DNA of 64,000 bases from JANQEU01 sp965242805 (GCA_965242805.1 CBDETD010000002.1:4650001-4714000); one strand, 5' to 3'. Positions 28,832 through 37,123 are shown, counted from the stretch's first letter. The notes: generated by a model not told the origin, from the sequence alone. A program made the numbers and translations.

Positions 28832-29971
28832 TTATTCCAAAGCTTGCTCCAGGTCATTTATTAGATCTTCAATGTCTTCTATTCCGACACTAAGTCTTAT
28901 TAAAGAATCAGTCAATCCTGATTCAAGTCGTTGTTCCCGCGGTATACTGGCATGGGTCATACTGGCAGGATGACCTACCAGTGATTCAACTCCTCCCAGA
29001 GATTCTGCCAGGCTGAAAAGTTTTAGCTTTTTCATTACATCAAAGGCAGTTTCCTGATTATCATCTTTTAAAATGAAGGATATCATGCCACCATAATTAC
29101 TCATTTGTTTTTTCGCAATATCATGATTAGGATGATCTTCAAATCCAGGCCAGAATACTTGTTTGACAACAGGATGAGATTTGAGGAAATGAGCGACCCT
29201 CTGACCATTATAACAATGCCTGTCCATCCGAACATGCAGTGTTTTGATCCCCCGGAGAACAAGAAAACAATCATTAGGACTTGGTACGGCGCCAGCAGAA
29301 TTCTGAATGAAACCAAGTCGCTCGTCTAATTGCCGGTCCTTTGTAACGATCGCTCCCATAACCACATCCGAATGACCGGCGATGTACTTTGTGACAGAGT
29401 GGAGCACAAAATCAGCCCCTAGATCCAATGGATTCTGGAGATATGGCGTCGCAAAGGTGTTGTCAACTGTTACCAATGAGTCATATGTTTTCGCGATACT
29501 AGTGATACCTGCCAGATCAATAATACTCATCATGGGATTTGTGGGAGTCTCTAACCAAACGAGTTTCGTTTTGTTTGACATAGCCTTTTCCACGTTTGAT
29601 AGGTCTTGCATGTCCACGAATGAGAATTTGATACCATAGTTGGCAAATATCTTCGTGAAGATCCTGTATGTACCCCCATACAGATCATTTGTACAAACCA
29701 CCTCATCACCCGGTTGAAGTAATTTCGCGATTGCATCGGTTGCTCCCATGCCAGAGGAGAAGCATCGACCATACTTTCCATTTTCCAGCGCGGCGATATT
29801 CTTTTCCAGGACATCCCTGGTCGGATTTTGAGTTCTTGCATATTCAAAACCCTTATGCTCTCCTGGCGCTGACTGAACGTAAGTTGAAGTCTGGAAGATA
29901 GGAGTCATAATTGCACCTGTGGAAGGATCGGGTTTGATACCTGAATGCAGAGCTTTTGTGCCAAATTTCAT
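28832..29971 (-). CDS. Trans-sulfuration enzyme: cystathionine gamma-synthase or lyase
   Basis: A 379-residue PLP enzyme of the Cys/Met metabolism family. The PLP lysine is Lys195 in HSVTKYIAGHSD. YARTQNPTR (about 44-52), SSGMGATDA (phosphate binding) and VTVDNTFATPYLQNPL (Asp170) are the canonical cofactor motifs. SLGGVESLVGHPASMTH near the C-terminus binds the substrate carboxylate. Sequence alone does not separate cystathionine gamma-synthase, gamma-lyase and beta-lyase, so no gene symbol is given. The stop abuts the stop of the convergent kinase gene with no spacer. Confidence 0.9.
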   Translation of the reverse strand: MKFGTKALHSGIKPDPSTGAIMTPIFQTSTYVQSAPGEHKGFEYARTQNPTRDVLEKNIAALENGKYGRCFSSGMGATDAIAKLLQPGDEVVCTNDLYGGTYRIFTKIFANYGIKFSFVDMQDLSNVEKAMSNKTKLVWLETPTNPMMSIIDLAGITSIAKTYDSLVTVDNTFATPYLQNPLDLGADFVLHSVTKYIAGHSDVVMGAIVTKDRQLDERLGFIQNSAGAVPSPNDCFLVLRGIKTLHVRMDRHCYNGQRVAHFLKSHPVVKQVFWPGFEDHPNHDIAKKQMSNYGGMISFILKDDNQETAFDVMKKLKLFSLAESLGGVESLVGHPASMTHASIPREQRLESGLTDSLIRLSVGIEDIEDLINDLEQALE

Positions 29972-30167
29972 GGGTCGATAGGGTTAAATTTGAAAGACAT
30001 GCAAGTATACTAAACGGTGCTCAGTTGAACCAATGGAGTCATTTATATCAAGGGGAAATGATCACGATCGTCGCTCACAAAGTAAAAATGTTGTTGATGA
30101 GATAAGTTTGTCATTTGATTATTGGATTTTCTAGTTTCGTTTAATAACCGTTCTAAAAACAATAGAT
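29972..30167. other. Divergent intergenic region
   Basis: Nearly 200 bases between the trans-sulfuration gene and the lipoprotein gene at 30168. It presumably holds both promoters. I see no ORF and no strong palindrome beyond short ones. Confidence 0.3.
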
Positions 30168-30665
30168 ATGAAGAAATTGACCGCGCTATCCTTCAGTTTT
30201 TTGTCAATCGCTTTGTTAATTTCCTGTTCTTCAGATGGCGGTGATGATGGTAACCCATTGCCCTCCTACGACTTCATTGATCGGGATTTACAAGGGAAAA
30301 TTGATGGTCAAAACTGGACCTATGCTGCGGGTTTTGCTGAGGATTCATTTTTTGAAGAAGGAAATCTTTCTATTGAAATGACGAATGAAACATATGATAA
30401 TCCATGTGATGAGTTTTTATTGGATGGATTAAAAGTATTTTTTGATATTGAAGCCCAGGTTGGACTTAAAGAGTTGAAATTTGCGGAGGATGGTCAGACG
30501 ATAACACTTTTTAATCCGGCGACCAGTCTAAATATAATCCTTGTTGAAGGAGCAGTTGAAATATTGTCAATTACGACTTCGGAAGTTTCTGGCAGGATTG
30601 ATGGACGTTCAGACGAAGACAATTTTATAAATGGAAACTTTACTGTTCCATATTGCCTAAAGTGA
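30168..30665 (+). CDS. Small lipoprotein, unknown
   Basis: A 165-residue lipoprotein with lipobox LLISC followed by SSDGGDDG, a low-complexity acidic tether. The mature part starts with a segment GKIDGQNWTYAAGFAED, seen in various small Bacteroidota lipoproteins of unknown role. Two cysteines (in NPCDEF and PYCLK) could form a disulfide. Its last nine bases overlap the convergent thioredoxin-like gene. Confidence 0.75.
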   Translation: MKKLTALSFSFLSIALLISCSSDGGDDGNPLPSYDFIDRDLQGKIDGQNWTYAAGFAEDSFFEEGNLSIEMTNETYDNPCDEFLLDGLKVFFDIEAQVGLKELKFAEDGQTITLFNPATSLNIILVEGAVEILSITTSEVSGRIDGRSDEDNFINGNFTVPYCLK

Positions 30666-31289
30666 CGTCGGGATCATCTCATCAGTTTCGATCAGATCCA
30701 TAATTTCATCCTGAAGATCTTTACCAGCATTCTCCAGGTACCATTTTTGCAGGGATACATGAAATTCACTATATGTTGGACGATCAATTCTATTTTTCCA
30801 GGCATCGTATAATTTCTGAGCGTTTTTTGGTCGTGGTCCCCAGGTGAAGAGGACATTGAAATCCCGGTCAATTGCTATCAATTTTGGAATAGACCTAGCT
30901 CCATTGGTCAGGAATTGATCCATAAATGTCGGATTTTCATCCCGAAGAACAATCCTTACATTTATGTTAGGGTTCAGTTCAGCGATTTTGATCATGTATC
31001 CAACGCTGTTTGCCGCATCTCCACACCATGTTTCAGTGATAATAAGCCATGTCTGGGGAGGTTGTTGAACTATGCTTTTTGAAATGCTGCCGGTGATTTT
31101 AGCTGTTTTAAGTATTCTTCGATTCCTGGCCGCATTGAGCTTGGTGTAGTGTACTAAGTCGTCAGTTTGTTTTGGGCCGGAGGTGCGACCTGATATTGCA
31201 TATTCTGTGAACAATCCATTGTATTCATCGAAGGTCATGGAATTGCCCAATGCATCTTGAATTATCGATCTTAGATCTTCGTGTTCCAT
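30657..31289 (-). CDS. Thioredoxin-like fold protein with WCGDAA site
   Basis: A 210-residue cytoplasmic protein. The open frame extends to a GTG at 31316 but the ATG at 31287-31289 gives the expected start (MEHEDLRSII). A helical N-terminal part is followed by a thioredoxin fold with TWLIITETWCGDAANS and the cis-proline segment ARSIPKLIAID. The usual second redox cysteine is replaced by alanine (WCGDAA), so only one cysteine remains in the active site. Members of this family are common in Bacteroidota and lack an assigned role. Confidence 0.8.
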   Translation of the reverse strand: MEHEDLRSIIQDALGNSMTFDEYNGLFTEYAISGRTSGPKQTDDLVHYTKLNAARNRRILKTAKITGSISKSIVQQPPQTWLIITETWCGDAANSVGYMIKIAELNPNINVRIVLRDENPTFMDQFLTNGARSIPKLIAIDRDFNVLFTWGPRPKNAQKLYDAWKNRIDRPTYSEFHVSLQKWYLENAGKDLQDEIMDLIETDEMIPTSL

Positions 31290-31385
31290 GAAACAAAAAC
31301 ACGACCAACCGCACATAGGTTTTCAGTAAATGAGGAAAAAAATCAATTGTCATCTCATTTACAACTACTCAAAAAATCATGGGAT

Positions 31386-32495
31386 CTAATTGATAAATTT
31401 CTTTGATAATATTCCGTATTTGTTTCCAACTTTTAGGATATAAAGTCCTTTAGGAAATTCTCGAATATCAATGGATATGGAATTTGTTCTAACCGAAAAT
31501 ATCTCTTTTCCATTCAGGTTAATTATTTTGATGTCCATTTGCTCATTCCCTTCAATGTTAATATCATGATCTGTGATGTAATATTTGAAAGGATGATAGG
31601 TTCCTGCTGTACTAAGTATTTCTGATGTCATCTGATAGGAAGGATCATTGTTTACAACTGCCCATGCTATTTCCTGCATTTTTCTGGCAAGATCAGGTGA
31701 TGGTGGATCAAATTGCCAACCCATCTGGTGGAATGTTTCATTAGTCAATCCAATGGGATTTTCACCAAAAATCAATATGTAATGAACCAGGGCTACGAGG
31801 TAATATCCAACTTCGGTAGGATGTATAGTGGCTTCAGTAACATCATTTGGATCGAAAAGGCTTAACCAATCATCAATTTCAGGGATCCTACCATCAATGA
31901 TACTGTCGGCAAGGGCCTGCATAACGGGTGCTACTGGTACGAGAGCTATATCCGTTGTATTGTTTGCTCTGCTAACGGAATCAATAACTTGCAACCAAAG
32001 CGGTCGAAGTTCGGTATTGAGATCACTCCATTCTTCAAATGCATTTTCATGAGACCGGTCGAATTCATTCCAAAATTCCATTAAATAGATCTTTGATGAT
32101 GGATTTGCAGATTTTGCCAAGTCATAAAAGCGGTCCAATGCATCATAGGAGGTAAGATTACACCCCCATGGACTAGAATCGATCACCTCAGAAATTGGGA
32201 TTTGTTCTGCAATGATTACCAGATCATATGCCCCTGTGGCCAGTTCCTCATGTGAGTCAGTCCCTACCTGAGGATTTGTGTGTTGCTCCCATTGAATGGA
32301 AATGCAGCTGCCTCCAATTTGCTGATAATTATAGTCATATGAAGAAATGCCTGCATCTTGAGCAAGGTCATTTACCATTTCACCAACCATTAGCTCCCAA
32401 CCGAACCCACTGTGGCCTATGTAATAGGTATTGTGTTGAGAATGAAGGTCAATTCCGAAGATAATAACATACAAAATCAGGATAGACTTTTTCAT
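31386..32495 (-). CDS. SGNH-like hydrolase with T9SS type A sorting domain
   Basis: A 369-residue secreted protein. The signal peptide ends DLHSQ. The mature protein begins TYYIGHSGFGWEL, where GHS replaces the GDS nucleophile motif of SGNH hydrolases (Ser29). Later TIHPTEVGYYLVAL resembles the block V Asp-x-x-His motif with the histidine kept. This fits the SGNH/DUF4886 type of esterase fold. The C-terminal 75 residues (IKIINLNGKEIFSV, then LPKG-like FPKGLYILKVGNKYG) are a T9SS type A sorting domain. The protein is therefore probably exported to or through the outer membrane; the substrate is unknown. Confidence 0.75.
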   Translation of the reverse strand: MKKSILILYVIIFGIDLHSQHNTYYIGHSGFGWELMVGEMVNDLAQDAGISSYDYNYQQIGGSCISIQWEQHTNPQVGTDSHEELATGAYDLVIIAEQIPISEVIDSSPWGCNLTSYDALDRFYDLAKSANPSSKIYLMEFWNEFDRSHENAFEEWSDLNTELRPLWLQVIDSVSRANNTTDIALVPVAPVMQALADSIIDGRIPEIDDWLSLFDPNDVTEATIHPTEVGYYLVALVHYILIFGENPIGLTNETFHQMGWQFDPPSPDLARKMQEIAWAVVNNDPSYQMTSEILSTAGTYHPFKYYITDHDINIEGNEQMDIKIINLNGKEIFSVRTNSISIDIREFPKGLYILKVGNKYGILSKKFIN

Positions 32496-32557
32496 GGAAA
32501 TAATTGAATATTTCCTATAAAGACAGGTAACGTCTTGTTCTTTCCCGAATTAGAGAT

Positions 32558-33310
32558 CTACGGGAACAGCATTTCCAGAGATTTTTTATAAGATCTTCCC
32601 ACCGGCAATTGTTGATCTTGAATGATGATATTCTCTTTATTATATGATTGAATACGATCCTTATTTATAATATAGGACCGGTGGATCCTGACAAAATGAT
32701 CAGGTAATTTGGATTCAAGGTGACTGATTTTTTCCTTGGTAATTAATTGCTGATTGTTCGTGATGATCTTTACATAATCAGCCAAACTCTCTATATACTG
32801 GATGTCTTCTAGTATCAGGGGTATGTTTTTACGATCTGAACGAATGTTGATTACCTTGGTTTGATTCTTTTCAAGATCCATAGTCAACTGTTCGCGTTCT
32901 CTGTTTAATTTTTCAACAGAGGTAGAAAGTTTGACGAATGCTACAAGAAGTACCAGGAGGTACATCGTGATTGTCAGAGAAGTAATGTCCACTGTAGTAG
33001 ACAACATATTGTCATATTCGTAATTGGCCAAAACAATGAATGAAGTTATTAAGACCAGCATCTGCAGGTACACGGAGAAAACAAAAGTGTACAATAGATA
33101 TAGAAGGAACTTCAAATATTTCTTCTTCAAGAAATAATTAGGTACAAGGTAATAGTTGAAAATGTATGTTGTTCCCATGGTCACAGGTAACAGGAACGTG
33201 ACAAAAAAGAAGGATTTGAAATACTCGGAGCCTTCCCGTCCAAAGTACAAGGTAAGAGCGATCATTATAACTACCCAAAAAGCTATATGTGTACCTGTTC
33301 TTTTGATCAT
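32558..33310 (-). CDS. LytTR DNA-binding regulator with N-terminal four-helix membrane domain
   Basis: A 250-residue membrane-anchored transcription regulator. Four hydrophobic helices (about residues 9-24, 35-54, 66-94 and 106-126) are followed by a short coiled coil (STSVEKLNREREQLTMDLEK). The C-terminal LytTR DNA-binding domain (about 148-250) contains IQYIESLADYVKI, FVRIHRSYIINKDRI and LPVGRSYKKSLEMLF. There is no receiver domain and no kinase domain, so signal sensing must act through the membrane part. It is divergent from the ExbB-like gene, with about 140 bases between the starts. Confidence 0.88.
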   Translation of the reverse strand: MIKRTGTHIAFWVVIMIALTLYFGREGSEYFKSFFFVTFLLPVTMGTTYIFNYYLVPNYFLKKKYLKFLLYLLYTFVFSVYLQMLVLITSFIVLANYEYDNMLSTTVDITSLTITMYLLVLLVAFVKLSTSVEKLNREREQLTMDLEKNQTKVINIRSDRKNIPLILEDIQYIESLADYVKIITNNQQLITKEKISHLESKLPDHFVRIHRSYIINKDRIQSYNKENIIIQDQQLPVGRSYKKSLEMLFP

Positions 33311-33450
33311 TGATCTTTCAAAAATGCTCTATTTTATATTCAGATCAACTTTTTATCGACGAAATGCAGGTTTAGAACCGGATATGACCTTGACGTAATC
33401 TGTCTTTAGTTCTTGGTTTGCATCATGTTTAATTTAAATTTTAGAAAGTA

Positions 33451-33825
33451 ATGTTCGAGTTATTTTACATGGGAGGACCACTGTTTATGGGGATCCTGAC
33501 GGTCATTCTGATTGCTGTTCTTATTGTCACCATTATAAATGGAGTGGCGGTTTTAAAAGGTAACATACCTCCGGAAGACGCCAGAATACGGATATCTTAT
33601 ATCAAATCAATAGGCTTGTTTGCTCTTGTCGTGGGGATATTTGGTCAGCTAATAGGACTGTTCTCAGCATTCAAAGCGATCGAGGAAGCTATGGATGTCT
33701 CACCGTCCATAATGGCTGGAGGTTTGAAGGTTTCCATGATCACTACATTGTATGGATTTATCATATTCATCATTTCCTACCTAATATGGTTTGGATTGAG
33801 CTATTTTATGAAAAAATCAAATTAG
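33451..33825 (+). CDS. MotA/TolQ/ExbB-like proton channel family protein, short
   Basis: A 124-residue membrane protein with three hydrophobic helices. Helices two and three (IGLFALVVGIFGQLIGLFSAFKAIEEA region, then MAGGLKVSMITTLYGFIIFI) match the conserved pore core of TolQ/ExbB/MotA, including the glycine-rich packing and a threonine. It is much shorter than ExbB and lacks the long cytoplasmic loop. No ExbD/TolR partner is adjacent. It may couple proton flow to an outer-membrane or regulatory task; this is inferred from the family. Confidence 0.75.
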   Translation: MFELFYMGGPLFMGILTVILIAVLIVTIINGVAVLKGNIPPEDARIRISYIKSIGLFALVVGIFGQLIGLFSAFKAIEEAMDVSPSIMAGGLKVSMITTLYGFIIFIISYLIWFGLSYFMKKSN

Positions 33826-33840
33826 GGAAACTGCTAAAAA

Positions 33841-33876
33841 GGGAAACCCTCCATTTTTGGAGGGTTCCCAGTTTTT
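33841..33876. terminator. Bidirectional terminator
   Basis: A strong hairpin between convergent genes: GGGAA, one unpaired A, CCCTCCA at 33841-33853 pairs with TGGAGGG and TTCCC at 33858-33869. T-rich runs follow on both strands (five T on each side). It probably ends both the ExbB-like gene and the M56 gene. Confidence 0.8.
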
Positions 33877-33894
33877 GACCTCTGAAGTTTGCCA

Positions 33895-35379
33895 TTAATT
33901 CTGGAATTCCACCAATTCTTTTTCATCAGTTTTTTCACCCAATGAAAATTGTATTGGTAATACCATTTTTACCTTGACATTTTCACCATTAAGCGTTCCT
34001 GGTTTGAATTTCGGTGCGACAGAAATTGCCTTTAATGCGGCGACATCACATCCCGCACCAATCCCCTTCACCACTTTAGGATCAATTAAGTTACCTTCCT
34101 TATCTATCACGAATTCTACAAATACCTTACCTTCAATTCCCATTCTCCTTGCCTGTTTGGGATATTGCAGGTTGCTTACAACTTGATCGTAGAAGGCGGT
34201 CATCCCTCCTGGAAACTCAGGCATATTGTCGACAATTCTATAGACAGATCCACCTTCTTGCTCCTCTCTGGTAATTTCATGTAACACTGCATTCTCCTTA
34301 ATAATGATCTCAACTACATCTTCTTTCCCATCCGGATTTACATGCATTATTGCATGATCCTTACTCACTTTCGCTAATTTCTTCTTCAGTTCAGCAAAGT
34401 CTTCGTTGGCTTCATGTAGCATATCAACTACCTTGAATTCTGCATCAGGGTATTTTGATTGTAAATCCTCCAGCATAAGACGAGTTGATTCACTTATTTC
34501 TACACTTTCATACGTATTTTCTGCTATTTCCTTCAATTCTTGCTCAGCACAGGAAAAGAAAATAATTGCGGCCACCAACACGCCTAGCGTGCTGATCTTC
34601 CATTTACTCATGTGTTTGTTAATTGTTGCCATCGCTTTTAAACGTTTCAATAAAGCACCATCGTGGAAGGAACTGGCCAGGTTCCAACCATGAGATGCCA
34701 TCGAGGCACTGATCAGTAATCTTCGATAATCTTTGATGTCGGATGATTCCAGAGCAAGTTGGTCAGCCTGAAATTCATGAATAAGTTTAATCTCACGTGT
34801 AGCAATCCAGGACAAAGGAGACCACCACAACACTACTCTGCTTAGATGGAGAATGATAATGTCAATAGAATGTAATAACCTAACATGGGCTTGTTCATGA
34901 GCTATGATCGATGAGTTCATCTCATTTGAAAAAATCCACCTGAAAAAACTAAAACTCTTCTTAATGTTGTCGTGGATCCGAATATTCATACCATTTATAT
35001 GAGTTGGACGAGATTCGCGATATAATCGTATGATCTTAATTATCGAACCAATCATGGTCACCAAAAGAACTCCACTAATCAATAAATAGGCATATCCGAA
35101 CGGATCTATCACGTATTCTAATTTTGCTCCGTTTTCGACACGATCCATAGCTTCACTGATTACTATTGAATCCAGGAAAATTGGTGTGTTAATGTTTTGA
35201 ACAGGTGCTGAGAAAGAGGGGATAGGTATATTGATCAGTGGTAAGAAGAATGAAAGAACTACAGATCCCAACAGGAAGAACCTTTTAAACTGATAGTTAT
35301 TCTCATCTCTTAATAGAAGAAAGTACACCATATAAAATAATGCCTGGATAAGTGCTACTTTAACTATGAAACTAATCAT
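33895..35379 (-). CDS. BlaR1-like M56 metallopeptidase with C-terminal TonB domain
   Basis: A 494-residue membrane sensor-protease. N-terminal helices (about 3-22, 34-50 and 95-117) frame a cytoplasmic M56 zinc peptidase site: HEQAH at 161-165 and Glu202 in HEFQAD. A further helix (about 262-276) ends in FFSC (Cys277), which looks like an internal lipobox. The periplasmic part ends in a TonB C-terminal domain (about 400-485: GKVFVEFVIDKEGNL, KAISVAPKFKPG). In this family the protease is thought to inactivate the partner BlaI repressor after a periplasmic signal. Here no beta-lactam sensor domain is present; TonB replaces it. Its start overlaps the end of the blaI-like gene by eight bases. Confidence 0.9.
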   Translation of the reverse strand: MISFIVKVALIQALFYMVYFLLLRDENNYQFKRFFLLGSVVLSFFLPLINIPIPSFSAPVQNINTPIFLDSIVISEAMDRVENGAKLEYVIDPFGYAYLLISGVLLVTMIGSIIKIIRLYRESRPTHINGMNIRIHDNIKKSFSFFRWIFSNEMNSSIIAHEQAHVRLLHSIDIIILHLSRVVLWWSPLSWIATREIKLIHEFQADQLALESSDIKDYRRLLISASMASHGWNLASSFHDGALLKRLKAMATINKHMSKWKISTLGVLVAAIIFFSCAEQELKEIAENTYESVEISESTRLMLEDLQSKYPDAEFKVVDMLHEANEDFAELKKKLAKVSKDHAIMHVNPDGKEDVVEIIIKENAVLHEITREEQEGGSVYRIVDNMPEFPGGMTAFYDQVVSNLQYPKQARRMGIEGKVFVEFVIDKEGNLIDPKVVKGIGAGCDVAALKAISVAPKFKPGTLNGENVKVKMVLPIQFSLGEKTDEKELVEFQN

Positions 35380-35737
35380 CTTTTTCCCTTTTCATTTCGT
35401 TTAAGATTTCCTCTAAGTCCTGCAATGACATGTCCTTCTCATTGGCAAAGAACGACACCATTTCCTGGTAGGATCCACTGAAAAACCGTTTAACGAAGCC
35501 CTTCATAAAACCCTTACTGTAATCTGCTTTCGAGATCAATGGAAAGTATTGATGTGACTTACCATGAGCTTCGTGTCCAACAAATCCTTTTTGTTCCAAG
35601 ATCCTTATGATAGTTGAAACCGTATTATAGGCAGGTTTTGGTTCCGGAAGACGATCAATAATGTCTTTCACAAATCCTTGGTTTAATATCCACAACTCCT
35701 GCATAATTTCCTCTTCGGCACGGGTGAGTTCTTTCAT
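35372..35737 (-). CDS. BlaI/MecI/CopY family repressor
   Basis: A 121-residue winged-helix repressor. The open frame reaches a TTG at 35758, but the ATG at 35735-35737 is the natural start (MKELTRAEEEIMQELW). The motif AYNTVSTIIRILEQKGFV is the DNA-recognition helix region, and the C-terminal helices mediate dimerisation. It pairs with the M56 protease gene, which overlaps its end, forming a classic repressor/antirepressor unit. Three palindromes just upstream (35742-35810) fit autoregulation. Confidence 0.92.
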   Translation of the reverse strand: MKELTRAEEEIMQELWILNQGFVKDIIDRLPEPKPAYNTVSTIIRILEQKGFVGHEAHGKSHQYFPLISKADYSKGFMKGFVKRFFSGSYQEMVSFFANEKDMSLQDLEEILNEMKREKDD

Positions 35738-35741
35738 TTCA

Positions 35742-35810
35742 ACTAAATCTTTAGTCAAAACTAAAAACTTAGTTTATAAAAACAAATCTTTTAACTAAAA
35801 TTTTAGTTAA
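35742..35810. promoter_or_regulatory. Cluster of three TTAGT-type palindromes, candidate BlaI operator
   Basis: Three perfect inverted repeats share the ACTAA/TTAGT core: ACTAAA-TC-TTTAGT at 35742-35755, AAACTAA-AAAC-TTAGTTT at 35758-35775, and the 20-base palindrome TTAACTAAAATTTTAGTTAA at 35791-35810. They lie directly upstream of the blaI-like ATG (35737), with the first only four bases away, so bound repressor would block transcription or initiation. Confidence 0.7.
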
Positions 35811-36077
35811 TCTGGAAAAATTGACGATCTACAGAGAAGGAGAGTAGGAAAAGTGTCGTTAAACAGGAAACAAGTCGATGTTTCGCACCTGAAACAAGGG
35901 CTTTACATACTGCGTTGCTTTCAACTCATCGAAAGATGCAATCAAGAATGATCAAAAGTGATGTGAAATGGGACATAATTGTCCCTTTTTTACATTATGT
36001 AGGAATGGTGATGATATATGTCATTGGAAATGACTTGTCGAGTTGGTATGTTGACTGAATTATAAAAACAATGAATC
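35811..36077. other. Intergenic region with an orphan terminator-like hairpin
   Basis: This gap precedes the PPK2 gene and presumably carries its promoter. Besides the hairpin at 35970-35991 there is only a 36-40 codon open frame (ATGs at 35936 and 35948, stop near 36058), which I do not trust as a gene. Confidence 0.3.
35970..35991 (+). terminator. Terminator-like hairpin without an upstream annotated gene
   Basis: A perfect six-base stem (GGGACA, loop TAAT, TGTCCC) is followed directly by six T. On this strand no recognised gene lies upstream, so it either ends a short unannotated transcript or attenuates the PPK2 message. Confidence 0.45.
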
Positions 36078-36989
36078 ATGGAACAACAACATCGGTTTGA
36101 TCTTTCAAAATTCATAGTACCCCATGATCGATTTACTCCTCTCTCACTCTTTGATCCGGGCTATACCGGGCAGATAAAAGGTAAGAAACAGAGTAAGGAG
36201 ACCCTCAAAGAGGACATAGAGGATCTTGCCAGGGCACAGGAATTGATTTGGGCGAGTAAAGAGTATTCTGTACTGATAGTTTTTCAGGCTTTGGATGCTG
36301 CTGGAAAAGACGGTACCATCAAACACGTGATGTCCGGGATCAATCCCCAGGGATGTGATGTTTTTAGTTTCAAAGCGCCTACAGAGGAAGAACGATTACA
36401 TCACTTCCTTTGGAGACCTCAAAAATATTTACCTCCAAAAGGAAAGATATCGATATTCAACAGATCTTATTACGAGGAGGTTCTTGTGGTGAGAGTCCAC
36501 CCCGAACTGTTAAATCATGAATGGTTACCAAAGGATATGAGGGATGCAGCATTGGAAGATGTCTGGAAATCCAGGTTTGATGAGATCAATGAATTTGAGG
36601 AGAGGATCACCAAAAATGGTACCCTCGTTATCAAATTCTTCCTGAATGTATCGAAAGAGGAGCAGCTCAAAAGATTCCTTGACAGACTGAATATTGAAGG
36701 TAAACAGTGGAAGTTCTCAGCCAGTGACTATTCAGAAAGACAATATTGGGATGAATATCGATTTGCATATGAGGAGATGTTGAATGCCACTAGTACTGAA
36801 CACTCTCCGTGGTACGTGATTCCTGCAGATAATAAGTGGTACCTGAGAGCCGTAGTAGCTGATGTGATCACAAGCCGCGTAGAAGAACTGGATTTGAAGT
36901 TCCCGGAAGTAACCGAAGAGAAGAGAAAAAAACTGATGGATATCAAAGCCCAGCTGGAACAGGAATTGGAAGATCAGGTTCTGGCGTAA
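36078..36989 (+). CDS. Polyphosphate kinase 2 family protein
   Basis: A 303-residue PPK2 enzyme, transferring phosphate between polyphosphate and nucleotides in the cytoplasm. Walker A-like motif is QALDAAGKDGTIKH (Asp73, Lys77), the lid/Walker B region includes FNRSYYEEVLVVRVHPE at about 127-142, and YSERQYWDEY lies near 218-228. The size and single domain match the short PPK2 forms that phosphorylate AMP or ADP (class assignment is not certain). It is followed by a terminator at 37013-37041. Confidence 0.9.
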   Translation: MEQQHRFDLSKFIVPHDRFTPLSLFDPGYTGQIKGKKQSKETLKEDIEDLARAQELIWASKEYSVLIVFQALDAAGKDGTIKHVMSGINPQGCDVFSFKAPTEEERLHHFLWRPQKYLPPKGKISIFNRSYYEEVLVVRVHPELLNHEWLPKDMRDAALEDVWKSRFDEINEFEERITKNGTLVIKFFLNVSKEEQLKRFLDRLNIEGKQWKFSASDYSERQYWDEYRFAYEEMLNATSTEHSPWYVIPADNKWYLRAVVADVITSRVEELDLKFPEVTEEKRKKLMDIKAQLEQELEDQVLA

Positions 36990-37012
36990 AGAGGAAACCG
37001 AAATCATTTACG

Positions 37013-37041
37013 AACCTTGTCTTTTTGGGCAAGGTTTTTTT
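37013..37041 (+). terminator. Terminator after the PPK2 gene
   Basis: A seven-base stem, AACCTTG at 37013-37019 with CAAGGTT at 37030-37036, closes a ten-base loop. The second arm runs straight into a T-tract ending at 37041. Confidence 0.75.
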
Positions 37042-37057
37042 ATTGCATTTTTATATT

Positions 37058-37111
37058 TTATACAAAATATGAATAAATGGTAAGTATTTTTTATACATTT
37101 GATGAATAAAT
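37058..37111. promoter_or_regulatory. Direct repeat upstream of padR, candidate operator/promoter
   Basis: Two 21-base copies (37058-37078 and 37091-37111) share 17 positions: TTATACA, four variable bases, then ATGAATAAAT. The offset of 33 bases is about three helical turns. The second copy ends 12 bases before the padR ATG, so the repeat likely overlaps the promoter and could bind PadR itself. Confidence 0.5.
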
Positions 37112-37123
37112 ACCGGTCGGGAA

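Noticed and set aside
35936..36058. Small open frame of up to 40 codons before PPK2
   Set aside because: A terminator-like hairpin lies inside it, there is no supporting upstream signal, and such short frames occur by chance.
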